NCBI GenBank assembly: GCA_015680685.1
Contig: MNCI01027317.1
Span: 190,566 to 254,565, forward strand
DNA from: Gnetum montanum
Taxonomy: Eukaryota > Streptophyta > Gnetopsida > Gnetales > Gnetaceae
Direction: 5' to 3'
Length of the DNA: 64,000 bases
The stretch's first letter is position 1. Each line of letters starts with the position of its first letter. Below, piece by piece: positions 13,956 through 23,362 of the stretch. A program made the position numbers and the translations under genes. The notes beneath the pieces were generated by a model. That model searched no databases. It worked only from the letters and a program-made list of their open reading frames with translations, and had not been told where the DNA came from.

Positions 13956-14901
13956 TGATGAGTGATTGAGGTACCCCTACACTCAACCATATAAATTACG
14001 AAGCATTCATGCATGATTTGGTCAAATTCTGCAGATTTTATGTCTTTTGGTACACTAGTCTCCTAGGAAGTGAACTTTACCCTAACATTCATTTGTTGTC
14101 TTCCCAATTACACTTTTGATTTACAAAGGTATGGTTAAGTGTAATCGAGACATCTAGTTTTTATTATTTTATGTTTTATGTTCTTGATGCTTAAAATAGA
14201 GAAATGAAGTAATTTAATAACTAATTTAATTTAACTAGTTAACTAATCTCTAACTAGTCCTAACATAAGCATCTGGTTCCACTTTTCGTACACATCCTAA
14301 ACCCACATATTTGCTACTGGGATTACTAAGTGTTTATGCTATTGGGTGAATCAAGCAATAATGCTACCAGCATTACCAAGCGAATACATGTTTACGCTCA
14401 AAGCGGTTGTACTTATGTGTTTAATCCATTTAGCTTAATTAATTAACTAATCACTTGGAGTCTGATTTAGCTTAATCAATTGCATTATTAATGAAAATAG
14501 AAAATGCATAAATAAATCATTAATCTATTCCAAGTGTTGCAAGGTTTGATTAAAAGGCTCATCTTTATTGTTGTTCACACTAGTGTGTTTAGGTATAATA
14601 GTGCTCAAATAAAGATCTATACACTTTTTGACTCCTGCTACAAGCACTCAGAGAAATATTCTAACTCTCAAATGATAAAATTGCAAGAGCTCTACTACAA
14701 CTATGACTTCCCTCCATAAACATAGCTAGTGAGCGTGTATTTATAGACTTTATTGTGGAGCTATGTCAATGGGGCCCCATAGATGTAGCAAACACTACAT
14801 TAATGCGGCCCCATTGATGGGGCAACACCACATAGACGAGGCTACATTGACGAGGCCACGTCAACAAGGGCCTATTGATGCAACACACCAATGATTAATC
14901 A
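13956..14901 (-). repeat. Element E 5' LTR
   Basis: A 946-bp LTR that starts TGATGAG and ends AATCA on the + strand. It is collinear with 1757-2688. It carries a TATAAATA box on the minus strand at 14738-14745. It is followed by CCATC, the possible partner of TCATT before 1757. Confidence 0.85.
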
Positions 14902-15330
14902 CCATCCTTTCCAAAAATATCTAGAAAAGCTTGATGCAAATTATTGTTAGCTTTAAATAAATTTTCATGATTAGAAATTCATTTTTCAAAATTCATTTTC
15001 CTCTTTCTATTTAAACGATAAAGGCTTGAAGCTTCATTCCAAAATAATCCATCTATTATGCATACGCAGATAAGAAATTGAGGTGATAGCAAATTTGTTT
15101 CATGTAGTACATAATTTAGATGCATTAGTAGCCCAAGCTTCTTCATTACAAAGAAAGCCACATGGGCTAATTTTTAAGCATATCTTCTAAAATTGTAATA
15201 TGATTGTAGTTTCAATATTTATTAAGCTTGCACCAAGTCTTCCACATTTTTTTAAGAATTGGAAAACTAGGAATAGAAATGGCTCAAGAAAAACAAAAGA
15301 CAATGAATAAAGTTATTAGAAGATCAACTA
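14902..15330 (-). pseudogene. LINE relic, upstream fragment split by element E
   Basis: On the minus strand this stretch ends at the E insertion point with HQAFLDIFGKDG. The sequence on the far side of E resumes with DIDVFPINSKVAYEII, giving the usual order of a G-D-G turn followed by the F-x-x-x-S/K-x-A-Y segment upstream of the LINE zinc-binding domain. An open frame at 14979-15161 precedes it but I could not assign it. The boundary at 15330 is a guess. Confidence 0.45.
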
Positions 15331-15649
15331 TTATCATTCTTAGGGTCTCCTTGCATAATTTTGTTTCTTAAAAGGAGCAACCAAACATCATCTTTGTTAA
15401 TGCACTTTGCAATTCATTTGGCTACATGAGAAATACCTTGGTTATAACAATTAATGAGGCTAAGTCTTTCATCTTTCTTCCTACTAGTGCAAATATCCTA
15501 GGCAACTCGATAAAAAGCTATTCTACATTGCTTAGTAGATCTAATAAACTAATGCATAATACGATCAATTTTATCATAAGAAGTTTTAGAAGGAGCTCAA
15601 CAACTAAATTAGTAAATATGAGTTGACTGAAACCTTTGCTTAATAATTA

Positions 15650-17650
15650 AAACTTTCCAAGCAAGGGTGAGCTTTTCTTTTTCTGTTTGTCAAGCTTCTT
15701 TTAAATTTTATCGACCACATAATTCCACAAAATAGTAAGATCATAAAATGAATTCTAAAACTAGATTGATAAATCCAAGGGCTTTCAATAGATGTAAGTA
15801 AAACTTTTAGTTTCAGTTTTATTGATCATGAGTGGTATAAATTTGAATAGCATATAAAACCATCCATGGAGAATCTTGGAGTTATAAACATCACAGTCCA
15901 TGCAAAAACTAAAGAAAAAAGTACTCCAACCCAAACATGAGCATAGTTGAGCTAGTTATGCATTTGTTGTTAAGGTATCTCTAGTATGAGGTTAGGAGTT
16001 TAATTCTCAATTGTGCATACAACTAGCAATTTAACTAGCAGGATCATTTAATGTTAGAAAAAGGCAACATATTGTATTTAAACAACATAAGAAAATTAGA
16101 ACCAACAACAACATCATAGCACACTTAGAAGATAGAAATTGAGGAGTGAAGTTTAACTCCATCTTAAGCATCTAAAATAGAGTTATAAGTTACTTTGCAC
16201 ATAAATAAAAAGTATCTCCAATTTTGTATTTGATTTAGAACCTATGCATGAGGTGCACTAGTAGTAAATTGTGACAGTAGACAAGCCAATTGCAACTTGA
16301 TTGGAGGGTAAACTTATGAAATAACATTGTTACTTTAGCAAGATATGAAGTTCATTTTAATAAGATGATCGTTACATTGCTTTCATATCAAAATTAATAA
16401 TTGTGGAATAGCTATAACTTGCAAATGATTATTAATCATAATGGATAAAAATTTCAAAAATGATTGTTGGCAACAATTGATTGGGAAATGAACCCTTAAA
16501 TAGGAGCACACTAATTTCTTTCACTTTGTGACGGTCATAAAACATATGTAATGGAGATTCAAAATCATTGTAAAATGGATAATAGTAATGAGAATTCCAA
16601 AATATTGAAGTCTAGAACCAATAGGCAAACCGTTGTTTAACAAGTACCATATAAAACGTTTTTATTTTTGATTGCTAGCAACTTTGCCACAAATTTCTAA
16701 AAGTGTTTATCCACCTTTCATGACTTCAATTTAAACTAGACTTATGATTTAGGTACTCAAAATGATTCTACCTTGGGCAAAATTTATTAATGATCTATTT
16801 AATAGTCAAGTCTTGAAGTGAAGATCTATCATTTAAAACTCAACTATCTTTAAGCTTCTAAGTGGAATCCTATGGGACTTTAACATGAAGTCTAACCATT
16901 GAACCAATATCATTTCATAATGGCTCATAATTCCTAAAAATTGGAAATTTTTGCATCGAATTTTCAACCTACATAATACCATCTTTATTTATTAAATTAT
17001 CCTAGCTTTGCATAGGCAAAATTTTTAAGGACATAGTAGGATGCAGGAAATTTTTGGTGGCTAAATTAAATAAAAGTGAAAGTGAATGAGAATGGAGCAT
17101 AATTAAAGTAACATTTTTTTTACATCTATTCCAAAAGAAGTTTTAAATTCTACCATTTCCTCCACATAGCTTTTAGAAAGGGAGATCCTTGAATAGTAAG
17201 AGGAATATGAGTGAAAATTCAATAGAGCCATGAAAAATGATGAACTTGAAGATAACAATCAATTTGATGAAAACTAAAGCTGAGCAAAATTTTCTAGTTT
17301 TCATCACCTTTCATAGCCTCAAAATCCACTTAGTAGTGAGTTGATCATTAAAACTTGTATTCCTTTGGCAAGTTGCAAACTTTCCAAGCAATATGAGAAA
17401 ATCCCTTATGAGTATGTAATTTTTGATAATCTTATCAAAGTTGAGATAACAAGCCTTACTAGCAACCAATAAGGAAGAGTAATAAACATGAACACATGAT
17501 AGAATATGTTTAGCCACAATAATTTTGCATAAGAAATAAAAATTAGAGAGAACACAACTGAGTTTTAAAAAGAATGGTTGAATAAGATCAAAATCAAAAA
17601 ACACAAACAAAATCAAAATCAAGATAGAAAGAAAAAAGAACAGAGACACT
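15650..17650 (-). pseudogene. Second LINE relic: RT C-terminus and zinc-binding domain
   Basis: Read on the minus strand. At 17410-17529 there is CKIIVAKHILSCVHVYYSSL followed by ASKACYLNFDKIIKNYIL. This matches the segment downstream of the RT core in plant LINEs, usually written as I-x-K-H-x-L-x-x-x-P-x-Y-Y. Near 17080-17150 there is a GNGR-x-x-x-FFW segment. At 16529-16713 lie FIWYLLNNGLPIGSRLQYF and, after a frameshift, NDFESPLHMFYD. These are the zinc-binding domain hallmarks. The spacing of about 0.8 kb between the RT end and the zinc domain is reasonable. Stops and frameshifts show that it is dead. RT catalytic residues are not present in what remains. Confidence 0.6.
15944..16045 (+). 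repeat. Possible tRNA-derived SINE head
   Basis: The + strand has a pol III A-box-like ATAGTTGAGCTAGTTATGC and, about 50 bp later, a B-box-like GGAGTTTAATTCTC, then an AT-rich tail. This spacing is what a tRNA-derived SINE would show. No cloverleaf folds cleanly, and no flanking duplication was found. Confidence 0.3.
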
Positions 17651-17679
17651 CAAAATGGATAAAACTTAACCTTAACAAA

Positions 17680-17875
17680 GTAAAATCAAAATGGAGGAGC
17701 CTAATGTAGACAAAATCAAAATGGGAGGAGCCTAATGTAGACAAAATCAGAATAAAAAATACAACAAAATGATAATCTAAAATCCAAAGGGAAAAAAATA
17801 ACAATACGAAATTCAAAGAAGCCATGAATTATAAAATCAATTATAAAATACGAAATTCAAAGAAGCCATGAAAAA
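17680..17875. repeat. Two short direct duplications
   Basis: A unit of about 31 bp containing AGGAGCCTAATGTAGAC occurs twice in tandem (about 17685-17745). A unit containing ACGAAATTCAAAGAAGCC occurs twice (about 17805-17870). They lie between the LINE relic and the ORC5 upstream region. No function is proposed. Confidence 0.6.
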
Positions 17876-17954
17876 ACAATATCAAAATCTAAGAAATGAA
17901 AGAATAAAAACAAATCAATTATAAAATATACAGCCAAAATCAAAATCCAAAGAG

Positions 17955-18025
17955 CGACGATAGCTCAACTAAGTAGCTCACATGCTTTGCAAGTGGGAGA
18001 TACTAGTTGGAAAGGTTACATGTAT
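17955..18025 (+). repeat. tRNA-Ala-like fragment, probable SINE head or decayed tRNA
   Basis: The stretch resembles the 5' half of a plant tRNA-Ala. It has an A-box-like TAGCTCAACTAAGTAG, an anticodon-loop-like CTTTGCA and GTGGGAGATACTAGTT in the variable/T-arm region. The D-arm does not pair and no proper B box follows, so it is not a working tRNA gene. It ends about 430 bp upstream of the ORC5 start codon. Confidence 0.3.
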
Positions 18026-18029
18026 GCCC

Positions 18030-18156
18030 ATATTTTACATGTAAAATATCCAAACATATTATATATATATACACACACTATGAATTAAGTTGCTATATTT
18101 TTCGTTGTCGCTAAAAAGGCGATATTTTAATTTTGCTCATATTTTACGGGTAAAAT
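18030..18156. promoter_or_regulatory. Pair of related palindromes upstream of ORC5
   Basis: A perfect 20-bp palindrome, ATATTTTACATGTAAAATAT, lies at 18030-18049. A second, shorter one, ATTTTACGGGTAAAAT, lies at 18141-18156. Both sit in a similar context (GCCCAT or GCTCAT before). They lie about 295-420 bp upstream of the ORC5 ATG. They could bind dimeric factors or be relics of a duplicated sequence; nothing in the window decides between these. Confidence 0.4.
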
Positions 18157-18288
18157 TGCCAAAAACGGGTGAACGAGCCGTCAAACTCAAAGTGCTTCCT
18201 ATAATTTATTTTCGGTTTGTTCACTTCCTTTAATTTCAAAACTTATGCCCGAATTAGCATTAGCGTTCTATTCCGACGCCCAAACCTG

Positions 18289-18297
18289 TTTCCCGCC
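18289..18297 (+). promoter_or_regulatory. E2F-type site TTTCCCGCC upstream of ORC5
   Basis: TTTCCCGCC fits the E2F/DP consensus TTTSSCGS and lies about 155 bp upstream of the start codon, inside the promoter or 5' leader. E2F control is usual for plant replication-licensing genes, so the site is well placed to give S-phase expression. It is a single 9-mer, so chance cannot be excluded. Confidence 0.5.
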
Positions 18298-18300
18298 GTT

Positions 18301-18408
18301 ATGCGAACCAGAAAACGGAGCCGTTGCAAAAACTGGAATGGATTCATCGTCGAGATAACCAGAACCAGAAATCCATTCCCATTTCTTCTACTCCGAAGCG
18401 CAGAGTAG
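18301..18408 (+). promoter_or_regulatory. Upstream ORF in the ORC5 leader
   Basis: An ATG at 18301 opens 35 codons, rich in Arg, ending at a stop at 18406-18408, 42 bp before the ORC5 ATG. A second, six-codon uORF starts at 18338 and stops at 18358. If transcription starts upstream of 18301, both would be met before the main start and would lower translation. The transcript start is unknown. Confidence 0.35.
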
Positions 18409-18450
18409 AGCCAGAAAATCCCCGAACTGTTATAGTTTTCTTTCGCAGAA

Positions 18451-20621
18451 ATGGAACAGCAGCAGAGCTCGCCGTCGACGCCTCTGCGGCGGTTTACGCG
18501 AAGCAGCCATCAGCAGAGCGACAATGCAAGGGACATGGAAACGGACCCTGGCCAGAAGCCGAAACTAGCGCTTTCACCAGAGGCGTTACAGTCACATTTG
18601 TGCAAACGGTTTCCAGGCCGCCATGCGCAGATCCGGCAGCTTCTGAGCCTCCTCGGCGGCCCCGGCGACTACATTCCCACGCCGTTGCTCATCTACGGCG
18701 GCCCTGCCTGCGGCAAGACGAGCATCGTCCGCGAAGCCTTTTCTCGCATGGGAAGACCCTACGCTTTCGCCAGTTGCAGATCCTGCTTCTCGCCGCGCCT
18801 CTTGTTCGAGTCCGTTCTTAACCAGCTGCTCTCCCATTGCAGAAGCAGAGCCAACGGCTACCGCAGCGCCAAGAAATGCGAACGCTTGTCCGACTTCGTC
18901 GGATTCCTCAAGGAGGCCGTTGAAGCAGCGAATGCGAGGAAACGAAAGGGTTCCAAGGGTTTGGAGGAGTTCAAGAACATCAGTTTGCATTCTGCGGCCG
19001 GAGAGGGCGAGGAGGATTCGGCGGAAGTTGTGTATCTTGTGTTTGATAACATCGATCTCGTGCTGGAATGGAGCAACGGATTTGGCCTTGTCTCCGCGTT
19101 GTTTAAGCTGTGCGATTTGACTCGGATGCCGAACCTAGGGCTCGTTTTTATCAGCGATTCTTCTCCCGATGCTTTCTATTCTCACACCGGCATGGTCGAG
19201 CCCCTGTCCGTGTATTTTCCGGATTACACGGATGACGAATTACGCCAGATACTTCTCAGGGGATGTTCAAATCCTGAGTTGTATGGCTCGTTTCTCAAGT
19301 GCGTTTTCTCATCCTTCAACGTCTTTGCTTTTATTCTTGCTGTGATCATTCCAAAATGTCCAATTGATGCAAAGCCTTTTGTATAAAATGCACATTTTCA
19401 TACATTGACAGATGGTATTTTGTATAAAATTTGCATTTTCGTTGTTTGAAGGATCAATAAATTTGAAACATGTTAAACTAGTCAGGACGAGAAACTTCAG
19501 TAGAGAAATTGTTCTTGTTTTTGTTCAATCGTTGCTTAGTTCGTACACGGCGAACTTTTATAAAGGAGAAATCATGAATTTAGGGAGTTCTTGCTGAATA
19601 TGTTGTTTCTGTTGTTTATATTGAACAGTGCCTGCTTGAAGCCTTTCAGCAGAGCGAGCAGACGAGTGACTGAGCTTTCAGCAGCGCTGGAACCTTTGTT
19701 AAGAAAATACTGCGAGTACGCCGGTAAAGAATCTGCGGTTCCTGACGAAAAGGAAAAGCGAAGGTTGTTTGCATCTATTGAACCTCACATTGCTCCGTCA
19801 TTGAATCAGATTTTTCATGTTGCAACTTTTGGTTCAAATGCATCTGATTCAGACAAGGTTAGAAAGAAGGCCGGAGCAAAAAGGCAACTCATGGACGATG
19901 TATTGGACGATCTTGATTTTCATCTTTCTATCTGCGGGAAATATCTTCTCATTTCTGCATTCATAGCTTCGCGAAATCCCGCTACTCTTGATGCTGTTTT
20001 ATTTGATTCCACGGGGGAGGCTGATGGTAGAAAGCGAAAGAGAAAGTAACCATGTGCTTGAATTTTTCGCATTTTTTTCTTGCTTCTACGAAACAAAATG
20101 GATTCAAAATTTCCGTCTCCTTTTATTCCAACGTTTGGAGTGATACGAAATAACGTTTTTATCTTTGAACTGACTTTGATCAAACAGGAACGTCCTTGCA
20201 AATGAGAAAAAAGAGATGGAAGCTGAAGAGAAGCTTCTTAAAGGTCCGGGTAACTTTCCTTTAGAGAGGTTGCTTGCTATCTTTCAGTGCATAACTGCTG
20301 TTGGAGATGAGGAATTGGACAACTCCCAAAGTGATGGCGCTCTTGGATCAGAAGATGGAAATGGACTGATGGCGGATGCGCTCATGCAGCTTTCTACGTT
20401 ATGCAAAATCAATCTGTTGCACAGAGGATCAAGTTGTCTTTTGGAAGGAGCATGCAGATATCGTTGCAACATTGATGAGGAGCTTGCAATGAAGGCAAGT
20501 GTTTCTTATTATAGAGGATGATGATTTGGCATGAAACAGTGTTTTAACCAATAATCACCGTTTCGTTTTACAGATTGCTCGAAATGTGAATTTTCCTCTA
20601 TCAAAATATCTTTACAGATGA
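18451..20621 (+). CDS. ORC5: Origin recognition complex subunit 5, four exons
   Basis: ORC5 is a subunit of the six-protein complex that marks replication origins in the nucleus and loads MCM with CDC6 and CDT1. Exons by splice sites and frame are 18451-19298, 19629-20045, 20188-20494 and 20574-20621: 1620 bases, 539 residues, close to the plant family length. The AAA+ Walker A is GGPACGKT (residues 83-90) and Walker B is VVYLVFDNID (193-202). The C-terminal ORC5 domain carries SRNPATLDAVLFDSTG, GPGNFPLERLLAIFQCIT and the end FPLSKYLYR. The ATG is chosen because an in-frame TAG lies at 18433 and no other in-frame ATG precedes it. The first 50 residues are low complexity with a T-P-L-R CDK-type site. 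GC content is far above the surroundings. The reading frame has no break, so the gene looks functional. Confidence 0.95.
19299..19628 (+). other. ORC5: ORC5 intron 1 (GT-AG, 330 bp)
   Basis: The donor CTCAA/GTGCGT and acceptor TTGAACAG/TGCC join a split codon (phase 2). They restore SFL-N-ACLKPFSR, which aligns with the plant ORC5 pattern. The first exon would otherwise run into intron sequence and stop at 19386. Confidence 0.85.
20046..20187 (+). other. ORC5: ORC5 intron 2 (GT-AG, 142 bp)
   Basis: The donor AGAAA/GTAACC and acceptor CAAACAG/GAACG join a split AAG codon (phase 2) inside the lysine-rich linker after GRKRKR. The frame then continues as NVLANEKKEMEAEEKLLKGP, as in plant ORC5. 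Confidence 0.88.
20495..20573 (+). other. ORC5: ORC5 intron 3, non-canonical GC-AG (79 bp)
   Basis: Exon 3 ends ATG AAG and the intron starts GCAAGT, so the donor is AAG/GCAAGT. The acceptor is TTTTACAG/ATT. Only this junction gives the conserved tail MK-IARNVNFPLSKYLYR and a stop at 20619-20621. Using the nearby GT at 20499 puts exon 4 in the wrong frame. AG/GCAAGT is the strong consensus of the rare GC-AG intron class. Confidence 0.85.
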
Positions 20622-20806
20622 ATTTCATATGGGCATAGGGAGTCATCAGTTTCGAGAAGCTTCTATGGTGAGCTTTTTGAGATTTCAAAATGAAATTGTG
20701 TCACAGGCAGGTGTACACAATTTACATGCTAAACTTTATATGCTGAAACTGTTTCAACTTTTCATTGAAGAGTAATGCCAATTAGTGCACACTGACATGC
20801 ACGTTA

Positions 20807-20812
20807 AATAAA
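20807..20812 (+). terminator. Possible poly(A) signal of ORC5
   Basis: AATAAA 186 bp after the stop codon, in AT-rich sequence with T-rich stretches around it. Plant signals are loose, so this is a candidate only. Confidence 0.3.
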
Positions 20813-22310
20813 ACCACTTCAATGTGGGCAATGCTATAGTTGCGATTCATTGGATTTTATGCAAGTTGACTCTACACCGTCTGTTGTTTGGTTGTACCAT
20901 TTTCTACAACAGCGAATTTGGCTAAACCATGGCATCTTTTGTTTTGAAGGAAGGAACATAACTTTTTCAGAAAAAAAATTGGAATGTATATATATTCGGG
21001 CAATGCATTTCAATATTGTTATTGGCAAGGACAGAATTCTGTGTGCATGAATCCCAAAATCGATTCAGAGTAGTTTATAAAATTTGTACAATGGATCTTT
21101 ACCATAAATTCTTCTTCCATGTTGGTTATCTTCTCACAATATCGTATTTTATCCTTTTAAATTGCAAATATTGTTTGACCCATGTCAGCCCTGGAATTTG
21201 TAGGCTTCGTCGCCTGGTGCAGCTTTTGGAAGGTGCAAATGATGTGCATTAAAAACGGAAAATGCAACAGCAATGTACATCTGAAAAATAGTTTGTCAGC
21301 ACTCAGCATTGAAGAGCGAATATTTTTTGGAAAATGGCAAGAGGTAGTTCAAAAATCTGTGTCCACTTTTTTTTTTCAACGGCAGATGTTTTATACAAAT
21401 CAAAATATCTTGAAAAGTTAAGATTGTCAGGCATTGCTTTTTTTACTGTTTGATGGCTTTTGTATTGCTTCTCTTAGTATCTCTTGGTTTTCTATGCAAA
21501 ATTGTTACACAGCTGACAGTTAATTCACAATACTTATCTCTACGTACCCTTTTTTGTTTTGCAATTTGTTAATTCGTCTTCTAGATTTGGCAGTCCTGAT
21601 TACCTTTGATCATGGTGAACAAGGGTTGTTACTTGATCTGCTCCAGATTTTGCGTGAGACTTAGTTGATGGTTTTGTTTTGTATTTTTGCCTAAAATCCT
21701 CCATTTCTTTCCACTCTGTTTTGTTGTCTTTGCTAGACTACTTTTGAGAGCCATGGCATTACAGCGCACATGCATACAGGGCAATACTGGAAAAATTTGC
21801 ACAATTTTTTTAAATTTTTTTTTGAGTGTTGTTTGGCTAAAAGCGCCTCTGACGTCCATGGAACGGAATTGAAACCCAATTTTCTTGTGTAGACGATATC
21901 TCTGAGCTCTGAAAGTTTTCATAAGTTGTGGTAAAATAGTATTGTCAAAATGCAGTGGAAAACCAAAAATTACCAAGGAAGTTGGCTAAGATATCTACAA
22001 TTTGACTGTATAGGAATATAACTATGCTTTCAGCGTTATTGGAACTGATAACCTTCTACTTATAAATTGTTGTCAAACAATGAGTTAACCACTGAAGCCA
22101 GAGGAAAAGTTTTTTTTTTTTTCAAAATCATTGTTCTAAGCCAATATTATAAATTTTATATTTCTTTTCTAAAGAGCATGAAAATAACTGTATACAGGTA
22201 AACTACCTTAATTTTCATGTATATCAACAATTTGACAAAATCTTAAATTCCAGCCATGGTTCTAAGGCATCAAATGGCAACAATTAAGAAAATTTTATAT
22301 TTTAACTTGA
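20813..22310. other. Intergenic sequence downstream of ORC5
   Basis: AT-rich with several T-runs. Short open frames at 21016-21421 and on the minus strand at 21629-21976 have no recognisable domain. Part may be ORC5 3' untranslated sequence. No RNA gene or repeat boundary was seen. Confidence 0.45.
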
Positions 22311-23362
22311 TTGACAAAATACAATATTCTTCTTCATTAATGAAATGGAAGTGCTTTTTATTATGTAGGAGACCCTTAGGATCTATTGAACTGAAGAAAT
22401 ATACATAGTCTGTGTTGTAAACATTTCATTAATAAAGTTACCAAGTTTCTTTGGTATTATTTCAAAAAGCTCAATTAAATTATTAGCTGTAATTTGCCAT
22501 TTGTGGGACTTTGTGCAAGAACAGGACATTCCTAGAATAATATGTGATGCTCATCTTCAATTGTTCTGAATGCACAAATGATAGGTTCTCTCTTCTCTTG
22601 GAATCTGGACCCATCTTCCTATTTCAAATAATGAGAGCCTCATCTTACTTGACTGATTTTGAGAGGTCTCTTTTCTCTTGGAATTTGGATCCATCTTCCT
22701 ATTTTAATTTTAAAATAATGGGAGCCTAATCTTGCTTGATTGATTTTGATAGGTTCTCTCTTCTCTTAGAATCTGGACCCATCTTCCTATTTCAATTCTA
22801 AAATAATGAGACTCTAATCTTGCTTGATTGATTTGACATCATAGGTGATAGGATATAAGAGTAGATAAATGATCCCTCCTTTGATGTTGTCTAGGTAAGG
22901 TTGTTTCTTTCTTGTTAGGTTACTCTAGTTGTGCAAATGTGCCTTGTCTTTTTTGATACTTTATGGAGTTACCTTATATTGTTATAGAATATCCATCTCA
23001 ATGTTTTATTTTTTGAGCCAAATCATTCCCTCATGGAACCACCTTTTCTATTGTGTAGCAACAAAGACTTCCTTTGAAAATTTAGTTGTGCTACAACAGA
23101 GACTATGAACATATATTGCAAATTGACAAAGAGGTTCCATTTTTAAATGTATCATATTTGCCTCAAGAAGTATTTTTTACTGCCAAAAATAAGTATTATA
23201 CATATCACAAAAATAATACCAAAGAAACTTAGTAACTTTATTAATGAAATGTTTACAACACATACTATGTATATTTCTTCAGTTCAATAGATCCTAAGGG
23301 TCTCCTACATAATAAAAAGCACTTTCATTTCATTAATGAAGAAGAATATTGTATTTTGTCAA
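22311..23362. mobile_element. Long inverted-repeat element with 152-bp arms
   Basis: The arms 22311-22462 and 23211-23362 are reverse complements of equal length with only a few mismatches by eye, starting TTGACAAAATACAATATTC. The 748-bp spacer has no convincing gene and contains a three-copy tandem repeat (22581-22840). This is the shape of a MITE or foldback DNA transposon, or of a recent local inverted duplication. No clear target-site duplication flanks it. The arms are better matched to each other than the paired LTRs in the window, suggesting a younger event or gene conversion. Confidence 0.6.
22581..22840. repeat. Three-copy tandem repeat, unit about 80-88 bp
   Basis: Copies start near 22581, 22661 and 22749. 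Each contains TCTCTTGGAATCTGGACCCA or a variant, CATCTTCCTATTT, AATAATG-G/A-GAG and CTTGATTGATTTTG. The array fills the middle of the inverted-repeat element. Confidence 0.65.

Larger units (their letters stand above)
1757..14901 (-). mobile_element. Element E: complete but decayed Athila-like Ty3/gypsy retrotransposon
   Basis: The element is bounded by two related LTRs (1757-2688 and 13956-14901) that start TGATGAG and end in ATCA on the + strand, and it reads on the minus strand. Gag, protease, RT, RNase H and integrase occur in that order with a tRNA-Asp-type primer site next to the 5' LTR. Pol ends in an ordinary integrase without a chromodomain, and a further ORF lies between pol and the 3' LTR. 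With the RT-flanking motifs, this points to the Athila branch. The LTRs differ by roughly a tenth by eye. Flanking pentamers are TCATT and CCATC, which could be one duplication with two transitions. All genes are disrupted; protease reads D-S-N and RT reads F-M-N-D. Confidence 0.85.

Noticed and set aside
17955-18025. A functional tRNA-Ala gene
   Set aside because: The D-arm does not pair, no B box is present and the acceptor stem is absent.
18324-18821. 165-codon open frame overlapping the ORC5 start
   Set aside because: It begins at a TTG, lies in a different frame of the GC-rich first exon and has no recognisable domain; it is a shadow of ORC5.
18592-19076. Minus-strand open frames across ORC5 exon 1
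   Set aside because: Antisense shadows of a GC-rich coding exon; no start context or domain.
21016-21421. Short + strand open frames downstream of ORC5 (for example around 21182-21252) as possible extra exons
   Set aside because: ORC5 already ends with its conserved tail at 20621, and these frames match nothing recognised. They may be 3' untranslated sequence.
21629-21976. 115-codon minus-strand open frame
   Set aside because: It starts with TTG, has no domain, and contains long Lys/Phe runs from A/T-rich sequence.
22581-22840. Tandem array as a CRISPR-like array
   Set aside because: Units are long, contiguous and diverged with no unique spacers, and the context is plant nuclear DNA.
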